This document shows, piece by piece, positions 24,604 to 33,572 of a stretch of 64,000 bases of DNA (position 1 is the first letter of the stretch; each line of letters opens with the position of its first letter). This DNA is from Candidatus Fermentithermobacillaceae bacterium (GTDB lineage Bacteria > Bacillota > Sulfobacillia > Fermentithermobacillales > DUSS01). The position numbers and the translations under genes were made by a program. Below the pieces are notes generated by a model. The model did no database searches. It had not been told where the DNA came from and was given only the letters and a program-made list of their open reading frames with translations. The DNA is taken from contig DUSS01000004.1 in assembly GCA_012842495.1 (NCBI GenBank), positions 210,508-274,507 on the forward strand. Reading direction: 5' to 3'.

Positions 24604-26478
24604 GTGTCGTTGTACGATTTAGACTTGCAAGAAGACGCAGAAGAACGCCCGTTTAACGTGCGCTACTTCATGAGGATGCTCGGTTATACCCGCCGCTACT
24701 CTAAAACCGCGGCGGCGGGAGTCGGTTTAACCTTGGTCGGCATCCTCATCGGGCTTGCCGAGCCCATGCTACTCAAAACCGCTATAGACCAGGGAATAGT
24801 AGCGAAAAACATCGAGGTCGTCACGCGGGTGCTGGGTATCCTGATCGCATTCCGCCTGATCCAGTGGGTTTCCTCGGCCAGGCAAATCCGGATCATGAAT
24901 TTCCTGGGCCAGAAGATCCTGTATGACCTTCGGGAAGAGCTTTTCGAGCACATACAAAGGCTTCCCGTAAGTTTCTTTCACCGGTACCCCGTAGGAAAGA
25001 TCGTCTCGAGACTGACAAACGATGTAAACCACATGAGCCAGCTGGCGTCCTCGAACACGGTGAACCTTCTGAGCCAGCTGGTGTCGCTGGTGGGGATAGT
25101 GGCAATAATGGTGTGGGCCCACTGGAAGATGGCGCTTCTGTCTTTCACCACGTTGCCTCTGCTCGTGCTCGTCATGACCAAGGTGCGGTGGTCGATGGAG
25201 CACGCTTGGGGTGAGACCAGGAAGGCCATCGGCGAAATCAACGCCCACCTGAACGAAACCGTCCAGGGGCTCCAAGTGATCCAGGCCTTCGGGCAGGAGG
25301 AGGAGAACAGCCGGAAGTTCTCCAAAGCCGGCAAGAAGTTCTTCGGTTCGTACATGAAGGCCATCAAGATAGAAGTAGCCTTCTGGCCTCTCACGGATCT
25401 CGTCGGGGCTCTGGGCACCGTCATCGTGGTGTTGTACGGATCTATGGAGCTCTTCCGGGGCACCGTGAGTCTGGGACTCATGCTCGCCTTCGTCAACTAC
25501 CTGGGCAAGTTCTGGGCGCCGATAAGCACGTTTTCCCGGGCGTGGAGCCAGATCCTTTCGGCTATGGCGTCGGCAGAAAGGGTGTTTGGCATTCTCGATG
25601 TGCCCCTTGAAACTGAAGGGGATGAAACCAAGGTCGAAATGCCCAGGGTCCAGGGCGAAGTCTTCTTCGAGAACGTGTCCTTCCATTACCGCGCAGGTGA
25701 GCCGGTCCTCCGGAATATCAGCTTTCGAGTAAAGCCCGGAGAGACCATAGCTCTGGTCGGACCGACGGGCGCCGGAAAAACCACCATAATAAATCTGGTG
25801 GCGGCTTTCCACCGGCCCACATCCGGACGGGTCCTCGTGGACGGGTACGACCTGGCCGGGGTGAAGCTCAGCTCATACCGCAAGCAGCTGGGGATCGTCC
25901 TTCAGGACACTTTCATATTCTCCGGGACCATTTTAGACAACATCAAATTCGGCAAGCCCGGCGCCTCCATGGACGAAGTGGAAAGGGCGGCGAAAGCTTC
26001 CCGAGCTATCGAGTTCATCTCCAGGATGCCTAAGGGATTCGAGTCCGAGGTCCACGAGCGCGGGCAGAACCTTTCCACGGGAGAAAGACAGCTTCTGGCC
26101 TTCACCAGGGCGCTCCTGGCCGATCCAAGGATTTTAATCCTGGACGAGGCAACTTCCAGCATCGACCCGGAGACGGAAAGGTTGATCCAGGAAGCGATGA
26201 AGACGTTGCTCAAGGGGCGCACGTCGTTCATCATCGCGCACAGACTGTCCACCGTCCGGGCCGCGGACAGGATCTTCGTCGTGCAAGACGGGAGGATCGT
26301 AGAGGAAGGGTCCCACCAGGAGCTCGTGAACAAGGGAGGGCTCTACGCCCATCTTTACGAGGCGCAATTCAAGATGAACCACAACAAGGTCAGGCTGAAG
26401 GGAGACCATGCCAACAGACGAGAACCAGACGGCACCGGCGGCACGAACATGGCCGACCTGGCGAGCTCCCCGAATTAG
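24604..26478 (+). CDS. ABC exporter half-transporter, partner subunit
   Basis: Second half of the predicted heterodimeric exporter (624 residues): six membrane helices and an ATPase domain with Walker A GPTGAGKTT, Walker B LILDEATSSID and a normal H-loop IIAHRLST. Its signature is non-canonical, LSTGERQLLAFTRALL in place of LSGGQ. The GTG start lies seven bases behind GAGGTG. The odd signature would complete the same nucleotide site as the altered H-loop of the upstream subunit, giving one inactive and one active site, as in known heterodimeric exporters. Confidence 0.92.
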   Translation: MSLYDLDLQEDAEERPFNVRYFMRMLGYTRRYSKTAAAGVGLTLVGILIGLAEPMLLKTAIDQGIVAKNIEVVTRVLGILIAFRLIQWVSSARQIRIMNFLGQKILYDLREELFEHIQRLPVSFFHRYPVGKIVSRLTNDVNHMSQLASSNTVNLLSQLVSLVGIVAIMVWAHWKMALLSFTTLPLLVLVMTKVRWSMEHAWGETRKAIGEINAHLNETVQGLQVIQAFGQEEENSRKFSKAGKKFFGSYMKAIKIEVAFWPLTDLVGALGTVIVVLYGSMELFRGTVSLGLMLAFVNYLGKFWAPISTFSRAWSQILSAMASAERVFGILDVPLETEGDETKVEMPRVQGEVFFENVSFHYRAGEPVLRNISFRVKPGETIALVGPTGAGKTTIINLVAAFHRPTSGRVLVDGYDLAGVKLSSYRKQLGIVLQDTFIFSGTILDNIKFGKPGASMDEVERAAKASRAIEFISRMPKGFESEVHERGQNLSTGERQLLAFTRALLADPRILILDEATSSIDPETERLIQEAMKTLLKGRTSFIIAHRLSTVRAADRIFVVQDGRIVEEGSHQELVNKGGLYAHLYEAQFKMNHNKVRLKGDHANRREPDGTGGTNMADLASSPN

Positions 26479-26507
26479 GCGCGCGACGGAGGGACCCTGA
26501 GGTCATA

Positions 26508-27029
26508 TCACAGGAGTTCGAGGTACTCTTCGTATAAGGGATTTATCACGAAGCGGCCGGCTGAGAGGACTTCATAATCCCAAGGGAACATGATCCAGCC
26601 GGCCGTTTCCATCCCCCACCAGTCTGGCTTCCACCCATCGAGAGTGACCCAGAGCGAAGCGGTTCTTATTTTGCGCGCGCCTTTTTTCTTCGTTTCCTGC
26701 GAGGCCATGAGAAGGGTTTCTCCAGACACGACCATTTCGTCGACGATGAGGACTCGCTTTCCTTCCACCCTTTCCGGCACCGGTATGAGGAAGACCGGTC
26801 TGTCTCTGACGACATGGCCGCGGAATTTCCTCGTAAGCACCACGGGATAGAACTCAACCTGCAGGATGGACGCGATAATGGTGGCGGGGATGAGACCGCC
26901 CCTGGCGACTCCTATAACCACGTCGGGGTCGAAGTCGGCCTTTGCTTCCAGAGATATCGCTTTACAGATGTCCATTACTTCTTCCCAGGTTAGTCTGTAA
27001 GCGGGGCTTTCTACGTATTTCGGCTCCAT
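26508..27029 (-). CDS. Phosphoribosyltransferase, type I
   Basis: A 173-residue PRTase-fold protein. The PRPP loop is VLIVDEMVVSGETL and the substrate-side VVIGVARGGLIPA strand is present. Related proteins act on xanthine, guanine or hypoxanthine in purine salvage, and the downstream Trp-rich hood (DGWKPDWWGMETAGWIMFPWDYE) resembles xanthine/guanine PRTases of the Gpt type. The base specificity cannot be assigned. It converges on the ABC exporter gene with 29 bases between, and could be the last gene of the minus-strand amino-acid cluster. Confidence 0.85.
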   Translation of the reverse strand: MEPKYVESPAYRLTWEEVMDICKAISLEAKADFDPDVVIGVARGGLIPATIIASILQVEFYPVVLTRKFRGHVVRDRPVFLIPVPERVEGKRVLIVDEMVVSGETLLMASQETKKKGARKIRTASLWVTLDGWKPDWWGMETAGWIMFPWDYEVLSAGRFVINPLYEEYLELL

Positions 27030-27156
27030 AGGCTTCGCCCTCTTCTTAGTTCCATCTTCCGTTCGGCTTTACATCGAGCTCCTACGTATACTTCCCTGAT
27101 GACCTGGGAAACGCGACGTCCTGCGGCACCGAGTCCTAAACCTCGCCTTTACCAGG

Positions 27157-28548
27157 CTAGCCCGGCACCCGCTCAAACCTGGCGGTGAAGTGCCTCAGCA
27201 CGGGCGCTTCCTCCACGAGCCGGAGACCCTTTATATCCTTAGCCCTGTCCCTCACCCTGGCTACGGACTGGGCGACGAGCTTCATGTGTCTGTCCGAATA
27301 CACCCTGCGCGGAATCGCCAACCTTACGAGTTCGAGCTCGGGCCATACGTCCTTCCCCGTCTCCGGGTCTTTATGACCGAAAGCGCATCCTCCCAGTTCC
27401 ACTCCACGAATGCCGCCTTCGATGTAGAGCTCTACTACCAGGGATTGAGCCGGGAAGTTCTCCCTGGGGATGTGCGGTAACAGCGGGAGGGCGTTGATGT
27501 AGATTCCATGACCACCCGGCGGTTTCACTACCGGAATGCCTTCCTTTTCCATGAGCTCTCCGAGGTAGGCGACCTGGCCGATGCGGTCTTCGAGGTAGCT
27601 TTCATCTAGCACCTCGCGGAGGCCGCGGGCCATAGCTTCCATATCCCTGCCAGCGAGCCCGCCGTAGGTTATGAACCCCTCAAACGGGATTTGCCACTGG
27701 ACCGCCTGCTTATAGTGCTTCTCATGTCTGAACGCGAGAAGACCGCCTATGTTAACCAGGGCATCCTTCTTGGCACTCATCGTAAATCCGTCCCCGTACG
27801 AAAACATCTCCCTGGCGATCTCTCCAACGGATTTGTGGGCATAGCCGGGCTCGCGGTCCTTTATGAAGTAGCAGTTTTCGGCAAACCTGGCTGCATCGAA
27901 GAACACGGGTATTCCGTATTTGTCTGCGATCTCCCTGGTCTTTCTGATATTCTCCATGGAAACAGGCTGCCCGCCGTTGTTGTTGCACGTCACGGTAATC
28001 AAGATAAACGGCACTTTGGAAGGGTCTTTCGTAATCTCCTCTTCGAGTCTGACCAGATCGATGTCCCCTTTGAACGGTGCCTCTTTTTCCGGAATCAACC
28101 CTTCAGCTCGAAGACAGTTTACGGGCTCGGCGCCTCTGAGCAAGATGTGCCCTTCCGTCGTGTCGAAGTGCATATTTCCGAGTACCCTGTCGCCAGGTCT
28201 CACCATTGAGGCCATGAGAACGTGCTCGGCACCCCGTCCCTGATGAACCGGAAGGACGTACTCGTACCCGGTGATTTCCCGTACCACGTCTTTCAGGTTG
28301 TAGTAGTTCCGGCTTCCGGCGTAAGCTTCGTCTCCCAGCATCATTCCGGCCCACTGGTTGTCCGACATGGCCGACGTACCGCTGTCGGTGAGGAGATCTA
28401 TGTACACGGCCCAGGACGGAAGGGAAAAGACGTTATAGTGTGCTTCTGCGATGAGCTTCTCCCGTTCTTCCCGCGTCGTCTGCTTTACCCGTTCTACGAC
28501 TTTGACCCTGTAAGGTTCCGCGTATTCGTCTCTTCTTCGCATAAGCAC
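27157..28548 (-). CDS. tnaA: Tryptophanase (PLP beta-eliminating lyase)
   Basis: Cleaves L-tryptophan to indole, pyruvate and ammonia with pyridoxal phosphate. The protein (463 residues) aligns along its length with tryptophanase and tyrosine phenol-lyase: IDLLTDSGT, GDEAYAGSR, PVHQGRGAE, MSAKKDA with the Schiff-base Lys at 261. Three positions separate the two enzymes and all favour tryptophanase: Asp129 (HFDTTEGH, Thr in tyrosine phenol-lyase), Leu385 in place of the phenol-binding Arg (GVELG against SMERG), and His453 (VLRHFTA, Phe in the lyase). The start is probably GTG 28546-28548, eight bases behind GGAGG; an ATG two codons later is possible. It follows the threonine-degradation genes. 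Confidence 0.88.
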   Translation of the reverse strand: MLMRRRDEYAEPYRVKVVERVKQTTREEREKLIAEAHYNVFSLPSWAVYIDLLTDSGTSAMSDNQWAGMMLGDEAYAGSRNYYNLKDVVREITGYEYVLPVHQGRGAEHVLMASMVRPGDRVLGNMHFDTTEGHILLRGAEPVNCLRAEGLIPEKEAPFKGDIDLVRLEEEITKDPSKVPFILITVTCNNNGGQPVSMENIRKTREIADKYGIPVFFDAARFAENCYFIKDREPGYAHKSVGEIAREMFSYGDGFTMSAKKDALVNIGGLLAFRHEKHYKQAVQWQIPFEGFITYGGLAGRDMEAMARGLREVLDESYLEDRIGQVAYLGELMEKEGIPVVKPPGGHGIYINALPLLPHIPRENFPAQSLVVELYIEGGIRGVELGGCAFGHKDPETGKDVWPELELVRLAIPRRVYSDRHMKLVAQSVARVRDRAKDIKGLRLVEEAPVLRHFTARFERVPG

Positions 28549-28561
28549 CAATCCCCCCTCC

Positions 28562-28596
28562 CGGGGGTGGTCCCCCACCCCCGTCCGGAATTCCGG
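28562..28596 (-). other. Tandem hairpins between kbl and tnaA
   Basis: CGGGGGTGG/CCACCCCCG (28562-28570 and 28575-28583) forms a nine-pair GC stem with a four-base loop, next to the perfect 12-bp palindrome CCGGAATTCCGG (28585-28596). On the minus strand they lie directly 5' of the tnaA ribosome site. They may be a processing or stability element that adjusts tnaA relative to kbl. Confidence 0.45.
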
Positions 28597-28629
28597 CTAC
28601 GACTTTGCGCCGACTTTGCCCTTCGAGCC

Positions 28630-29814
28630 CTAGCTTCCTATTACGCCAAGCTTCCGACCTACCTCCGCGAATCTTTCCAGCGCGAAATCCAGGTCCTGCC
28701 TGGAGTGGGCCGCCGAGAGCATGCATCTGATCCGCGCCTTGCCCTTGGGAACAGTGGGATAGGCGATAGCTTGTGCAAAGACATCCCTCTCCAGGAGCAT
28801 CCTTGAGAAGTCCTGCGCAACTTTAGCTTCTCCCAGCATCACCGGGGTGATCGGCGTTACGCTGTTGCCTATGTCGAAACCCGCGTCCTTCAGTCCCTTC
28901 TTGAAGTAAGCGGCATTATCCCATAGTTTTTTCACAAGTTCGTCGCTCTTCATGAGAACTTCCACGGCTGCGATGGCCGCTCCCGCATCGGCGGGAGTGA
29001 GCCCGGTGGAGAACAGGAAAGGTCTGGCCCGCTGCTTGAGGTAGTCGATGAGCACGGCAGGTCCGGTAACGTAACCGCCCATCACGCCGAAAGCTTTAGA
29101 GAGGGTGCCGACTTCTATCTCCACCTGTCCTTCGAGACCGAAGTGATTGACTATTCCGCGCCCGCTCCTGCCCAGTACACCTTCGCCGTGGGCGTCATCC
29201 ACCATGACGATGGCGTCAAACTCCCGGGCGACCTTGACGATCTCCGGTAAGGGAGCGATATCCCCGTCCATGCTGAACACGCCGTCGGTAACGATCAGTT
29301 TCCGGCGGGCGTCTTTGCCCTCCGTTTGGACTTTGGCACGAAGGTCGCTTACGTCGTTATGGGCATACCGCACCACCCTGGCTTTGGAAAGCCTGCACGC
29401 GTCGATAATGCTGGCGTGGTTGAGCTCGTCGGAGAAGATCACATCGCCCTCCCCGGTTATGGTGGGGATGACCGCGACGTTGGCGGTGAAACCGGCCTGA
29501 AGCAAAATGCAGGCAGGCGCCTCCTTGAATTCGGCGAGCTTTCTCTCTAGCTCCAGGTGGATGGTCTGGGTGCCCGCAATGGTCCGAACGGCACCCGGAC
29601 CCACGCCGTACCTGTCTATAGCTTGCTTGGCGCGGTCCTTGAGCTCGGGCATATTTGCAAAACCCAGGTAGTTATTGGAACACAAGTTCAGAACCTTTTT
29701 GCCATCCACGATCATCCAGGCACCCTGAGGTCCCTCTATCGTACGGATGGTGTTAAACAGACCTTGCTCCTTTAAGGATTGAATTTCCCCTGCAAGGAAA
29801 TCGAGTTTAGCCAC
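28630..29814 (-). CDS. kbl: Glycine C-acetyltransferase (2-amino-3-ketobutyrate CoA ligase)
   Basis: PLP enzyme of the alpha-oxoamine synthase family, 394 residues, which splits 2-amino-3-ketobutyrate with CoA into glycine and acetyl-CoA. Key features: [20 protein letters not shown], the cofactor-contacting [13 protein letters not shown] and [11 protein letters not shown], and the Schiff-base Lys in [15 protein letters not shown]. It lies 42 bases downstream of tdh, which makes its substrate, so the pair is the standard threonine-degradation unit. Other alpha-oxoamine synthases (BioF-like) are excluded mainly by this context. Confidence 0.93.
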   Translation of the reverse strand: MAKLDFLAGEIQSLKEQGLFNTIRTIEGPQGAWMIVDGKKVLNLCSNNYLGFANMPELKDRAKQAIDRYGVGPGAVRTIAGTQTIHLELERKLAEFKEAPACILLQAGFTANVAVIPTITGEGDVIFSDELNHASIIDACRLSKARVVRYAHNDVSDLRAKVQTEGKDARRKLIVTDGVFSMDGDIAPLPEIVKVAREFDAIVMVDDAHGEGVLGRSGRGIVNHFGLEGQVEIEVGTLSKAFGVMGGYVTGPAVLIDYLKQRARPFLFSTGLTPADAGAAIAAVEVLMKSDELVKKLWDNAAYFKKGLKDAGFDIGNSVTPITPVMLGEAKVAQDFSRMLLERDVFAQAIAYPTVPKGKARIRCMLSAAHSRQDLDFALERFAEVGRKLGVIGS

Positions 29815-29856
29815 GAAACTTAAACCCCCTCTTGAAACTCAAACTTCAGGCTTAAA

Positions 29857-30897
29857 CTACTTGACCCCTTTCGGGTAGAGGACTACCTTTCCGCAGTTCC
29901 CCGAAGTCATGAGATCCATCCCCTTGGCATACTCGGCCAGGTCAAGGTGATGGGTCACGACTGGACTCAAATCCAGCTTCCCCGACTGGAGAAGCTCTCT
30001 GGTCATGACCCAGGTATCCCACATCCGCCTGCCGGTGATACCCTGGACTTGAATGCCTCTCATGACGATCTCATTGGAAACGTCGAGGTCGACCGCCTTA
30101 TCCGGCAGCCCGAGCAGGGATACCCTCCCGCCAGGACGCACCACCCTGAATATCTGCGAGAAAACCGGGCGTGCTCCGGACATCTCCAGCACCACGTCCA
30201 CGCCTTCGCCGCGGGTCTCGTCCATTATGGCCGCGACCGGATCGGTTTCCTTCGCGTTTATCACCAGGTCAGCTTTCATTTTCCTCGCAATGTCCAGGCG
30301 GTAGTCGTTGATGTCCACGGCCGCCACGAACGTAGCGCCCACTGCCCTGGCCACTCCGATGGCCATAAGCCCTATAGGTCCGCAACCGAATACGGCGACG
30401 CTCCGCCCCCTGGTTTCCCCTGCCATCACGGTATGAACGGCATTCCCCAGCGGCTCCTGGATGGACAGAAACGCCGCGGGCACCGACGGATCGTTCCGCC
30501 ACAGGTTTTCCTCGGGTACCGTCACGTACTCGGCAAAGCAGCCGTCCCTGTCAACCCCAAGGATTTTGGTGTTTTGACAGACGTGCTTCTCTCCAAGCAG
30601 ACACTGCTTGCATTGACCGCACACGATGTGGGTTTCGGCGGAAACGAGATCTCCAACCTTCACCGATTTCACCCCGGGACCGAGTTCCACCACTTCGCCG
30701 GCGAGCTCATGTCCCATAACCTGCGGGGGCTTGATCCTGTTCTGGGCCCACTCGTTCCAAATGTAGATGTGGTGATCCGTTCCGCAGATAGACGTGGCCT
30801 TAACCTCGATAAGCACCTCGCCCGGACCCGGACGGGGACGAGGAACATCCGCCAGAATAGCTCCGTATCCCGGCTTCTCTTTGATCACCGCTCTCAC
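29857..30897 (-). CDS. tdh: L-threonine 3-dehydrogenase
   Basis: Zinc-dependent medium-chain dehydrogenase of 346 residues that oxidises threonine to 2-amino-3-ketobutyrate with NAD. Catalytic zinc ligands are in SICGTDHHIYIWNEW and GHELAGEV; structural zinc cysteines in CGQCKQCLLGEKHVC; the Rossmann motif is FGCGPIGLMAIG. The start is GTG 30895-30897, nine bases after GGGAGG; a TTG seven codons earlier would place the ribosome site inside the gene. It feeds kbl directly downstream. Confidence 0.94.
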   Translation of the reverse strand: MRAVIKEKPGYGAILADVPRPRPGPGEVLIEVKATSICGTDHHIYIWNEWAQNRIKPPQVMGHELAGEVVELGPGVKSVKVGDLVSAETHIVCGQCKQCLLGEKHVCQNTKILGVDRDGCFAEYVTVPEENLWRNDPSVPAAFLSIQEPLGNAVHTVMAGETRGRSVAVFGCGPIGLMAIGVARAVGATFVAAVDINDYRLDIARKMKADLVINAKETDPVAAIMDETRGEGVDVVLEMSGARPVFSQIFRVVRPGGRVSLLGLPDKAVDLDVSNEIVMRGIQVQGITGRRMWDTWVMTRELLQSGKLDLSPVVTHHLDLAEYAKGMDLMTSGNCGKVVLYPKGVK

Positions 30898-30987
30898 AGT
30901 TTGATACCTCCCGCCCAAGCCAAAATAAAGAGCGCCTGGCGCGCCACCTTAAAACCTGGTTCCTCCCTCTAAGCCCTACGGTTGTTC

Positions 30988-31024
30988 CGGACAATCCCCG
31001 GTTTTCTTCTTCACCGGCTGTCCG
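30988..31024 (-). other. Hairpin downstream of the D-threonine aldolase-like gene
   Basis: CGGACA/TGTCCG (30988-30993, 31019-31024) closes an inner CCGGT/ACCGG stem. It lies 13 bases after the stop at 31037. There is no T tract on the minus strand, so it may be a 3' stabilising or processing hairpin and does not clearly separate this gene from tdh. Confidence 0.35.
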
Positions 31025-31036
31025 TTTACCTGCCCG

Positions 31037-32230
31037 CTACCGGCTCCTGCCGCGACCTGCGATCGACCAGCACACCTCCACTTTCCCTTTGCGAAATCCG
31101 TAAATGAAATCGTGGAGGTTCACCGTGGTGCAACAATGGCTCGGAACGAGAAGCACTTTGCTCCCGAGAGCGAGGTCGGCCCCTCCCCCTTCACCGGAGC
31201 TGACGAGTGTGACGTGTTCCTCGGACATGCCCCTCACCTGTAGACCGTAACCCGGGAGGGTAGCTACCAGGCCGAACTCGGAGCTCATCGACTTGGTCCC
31301 GGCGTCGCAGATGTATACGCCGGGCTCGGGGCAGCTCATGACGGTGCTCAGAACGAACAGAGACTGCTCGAAGGGCAGCCCTTCTACGCAGCGATAGCGC
31401 TGGTCCATGAAAATGTAGGAGCCCGCCTGAATATCGGTGATGCCGGGGGTACGCCCGGCGAACATAAAAGTCCCGGTGCCTGCGGTGCTCACAATCTCCG
31501 GGGGAAGACCCCTGGACGCCAGGCGGGAGACCAGGTCGAGCAGGATCCGGTAAGCTTTTTCCGCCTCTTTGCGCCTATCCTCAAGACCACGGATGAACAC
31601 CGCGTGACCCTCATAACCCATCACCCCGCGGTAACGAAGACCGGCACACCATGACAAGACCTCGGCCAGTGCCACCGCTTCCTCGACGCTTCTCGCTCCC
31701 GCCCGGTGGTTGCCCACGTCTATCTCGACGATAGCGCCTATGGTGACACCGGCCTTCACGGCAGACCTGTCCAGCTCCTCGATGTTGGCCCGGCAATCCA
31801 CAGCGACGGTGACGCTGGCACGCCGGGCGAGCTCCGAAAGGCGCCTTACCTTTTCCCTGCCAACCACCTCATTAGCTATGAGGATGTCCTTGATACCATG
31901 GTCGACCAAAGCTTCGGCCTCGCCGAGTTTTGCGCAGGTTATCCCCACAGCGCCGGCTTCCATTTGCAGCCTCGCGATGGCCGGCGTCTTGTGGGTTTTT
32001 GCGTGAGGCCTGATCCCGGCAGTCCCTCCCGAGAGGAACTCCCTCATTTTCTCGATGTTTCTTTCGAGAACGTCGAGGTCTACCACAAGCGCGGGGGTAT
32101 CGAGCTCCTCGAGGTCGATTCCACCCATCTTCCACTCATCGCAAGATGCCCCCGGTTTGCAGGTGAGATCCGGTGTTTCGTTGCGAAGCGTTTGTCCTGC
32201 ACCGGACCGGATTTCCCATCCTTCGCTCAT
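31037..32230 (-). CDS. D-threonine aldolase / D-serine dehydratase-like PLP enzyme
   Basis: Fold-type III PLP protein (alanine-racemase N-terminal barrel followed by a D-serine-dehydratase-like domain), about 397 residues. The PLP Lys lies in IRPHAKTHKTPAIA, VDVGNHRAG-type barrel motifs follow (EIDVGNHRAG), and the C-terminal metal-binding pair is in VPSHCCTTVNLHD. Family members cleave D-threonine to glycine and acetaldehyde or deaminate D-serine. Placement beside tdh and kbl favours an amino-acid catabolic role. The ATG at 32230 has AAGGG upstream; an ATG at codon 35 next to the conserved region is an alternative. Confidence 0.82.
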   Translation of the reverse strand: MSEGWEIRSGAGQTLRNETPDLTCKPGASCDEWKMGGIDLEELDTPALVVDLDVLERNIEKMREFLSGGTAGIRPHAKTHKTPAIARLQMEAGAVGITCAKLGEAEALVDHGIKDILIANEVVGREKVRRLSELARRASVTVAVDCRANIEELDRSAVKAGVTIGAIVEIDVGNHRAGARSVEEAVALAEVLSWCAGLRYRGVMGYEGHAVFIRGLEDRRKEAEKAYRILLDLVSRLASRGLPPEIVSTAGTGTFMFAGRTPGITDIQAGSYIFMDQRYRCVEGLPFEQSLFVLSTVMSCPEPGVYICDAGTKSMSSEFGLVATLPGYGLQVRGMSEEHVTLVSSGEGGGADLALGSKVLLVPSHCCTTVNLHDFIYGFRKGKVEVCWSIAGRGRSR

Positions 32231-32387
32231 TTTCCATCACCCTTCGTCGCCCGGGGTCCCCCACCGCCCCGAGACTCAGCGGGAAACCGCTGCCTGGCAA
32301 GGCCTTCGGGGCTGCTCATTGCTCCGGGTAATTGCAAGGTTGACAATCACAAGTTCCGCTTCGAACGAGGGAAAAGCCCCCGGCTGG

Positions 32388-33362
32388 TTACGTATAAAAG
32401 ACCACCACATCCCCGTCCTGAAGCACGTGATCTCTGGGCACCATCTGCCCCCGGAACATCCCGGACCCCCATACCCGTGCGTAAGCCAGATTCGCCGCAA
32501 TTTCCTTGTGTATCTCTTCTGCCGCCTCGAGGACGGTCGTACCGGCATCGAGAATGAACGGATTCGAAAAGTCCGGCTTCTTGCCAGGCGGGTGCGTGTA
32601 GACCCGGATTTTCCCGAGGAGATCGAAAAACATGGCTTTCGCCAGAGTTTCCAATCCCTCGCCGGTCAAAGCCGAGATCGGAATGACGTCGAGCTTCCCT
32701 GCGAGGAACTCCTCTAACAGTTCGAGCCTGTCCTGAGCTCCTTCCGCATCAACCTTGTTCGCCGCCACCAGTGAGCGCTTCTCCCTGAAGGTGGTCTCAC
32801 CGGATTTCACGGGCACAACTCCATTGTCCCGGGCAAATTCCAGTACATCCTGGGTTGTAGACAGGATGTCGTCGTCGCTGAGATCCACCACAAGCAAAAG
32901 CGCATCCGCCGACCGCATCACCGCCCACATCCATGGCTGAGCGGTATCCCTGGTCAGCGGAGGCATGTCCACCAACTGAATCTGTACGTTTTCCCACCGG
33001 ACCATGCCCGGAAGAGGGAGTCTAGTGGTGAACGGATAAGGCGCGACCTCAGGCTGAGCCCTGGTCATCGCCGCCAAGAGTTGCGACTTGCCCGAGTTCG
33101 GGGGTCCCACCATGACCACCTGGCCTGCCCCTTCTTTCTCGATGCGAAAGATGTCCCGCCGCCTGGGGCCCCGACCCTTTTGCATTTCGCGCCTGAGCTG
33201 GGCGATGCGCCGTTTGATGTCCGCCTGCATTTTTTCGGTGCCCTTGTGCTTCGGGATGGTGGCAAGCATCTCTTCGAGCGCTAAAAGCTTCTCCTCGTCG
33301 GTAGTGGCCTGGCGATATCGCTCTTCCGCCTTCAAATACTCCGGGCCGAGATTGGCAGGCAT
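32388..33362 (-). CDS. DRG/Obg-like GTPase with C-terminal TGS domain
   Basis: A 324-residue GTPase. After a helical, charged N-terminus come the P-loop GPPNSGKS (residues 86-93), the switch region with PFTT, the G3 motif VDMPP (usual DxPG changed to DMPP), NKVD as G4 and SALTGEGLE as G5. A TGS domain closes the protein (VYTHPPGKKPDF to LQDGDVVVFYT). This resembles archaeal and eukaryotic DRG proteins more than bacterial ObgE, which has a glycine-rich N-terminal domain absent here. Such GTPases associate with ribosomes; a cellular role in bacteria is not established. Confidence 0.83.
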   Translation of the reverse strand: MPANLGPEYLKAEERYRQATTDEEKLLALEEMLATIPKHKGTEKMQADIKRRIAQLRREMQKGRGPRRRDIFRIEKEGAGQVVMVGPPNSGKSQLLAAMTRAQPEVAPYPFTTRLPLPGMVRWENVQIQLVDMPPLTRDTAQPWMWAVMRSADALLLVVDLSDDDILSTTQDVLEFARDNGVVPVKSGETTFREKRSLVAANKVDAEGAQDRLELLEEFLAGKLDVIPISALTGEGLETLAKAMFFDLLGKIRVYTHPPGKKPDFSNPFILDAGTTVLEAAEEIHKEIAANLAYARVWGSGMFRGQMVPRDHVLQDGDVVVFYT

Positions 33363-33572
33363 CCGTGCGCACCCCCCTATTCTATTTTAGGCGATGTCCC
33401 CCGAGCATCCTCCCAAAGCGGCGTTAACTTGGTATCTGTTGAAAGTGGCCCTGCCGGGTCGAATTGCACCGCAGCCATCCTCCGCGCGCGGCATTAATTG
33501 GTCCTTGGATCGCTAGACTAATTCCAGGGCTGCCCGTCCCAACCGGGCGGGGTCGGAAAGGTGAAGAGTAAA

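Noticed and set aside
27157..28548. Assignment as tyrosine phenol-lyase
   Set aside because: The Arg that binds the phenol ring is Leu, and two further positions carry the tryptophanase residues Asp and His.
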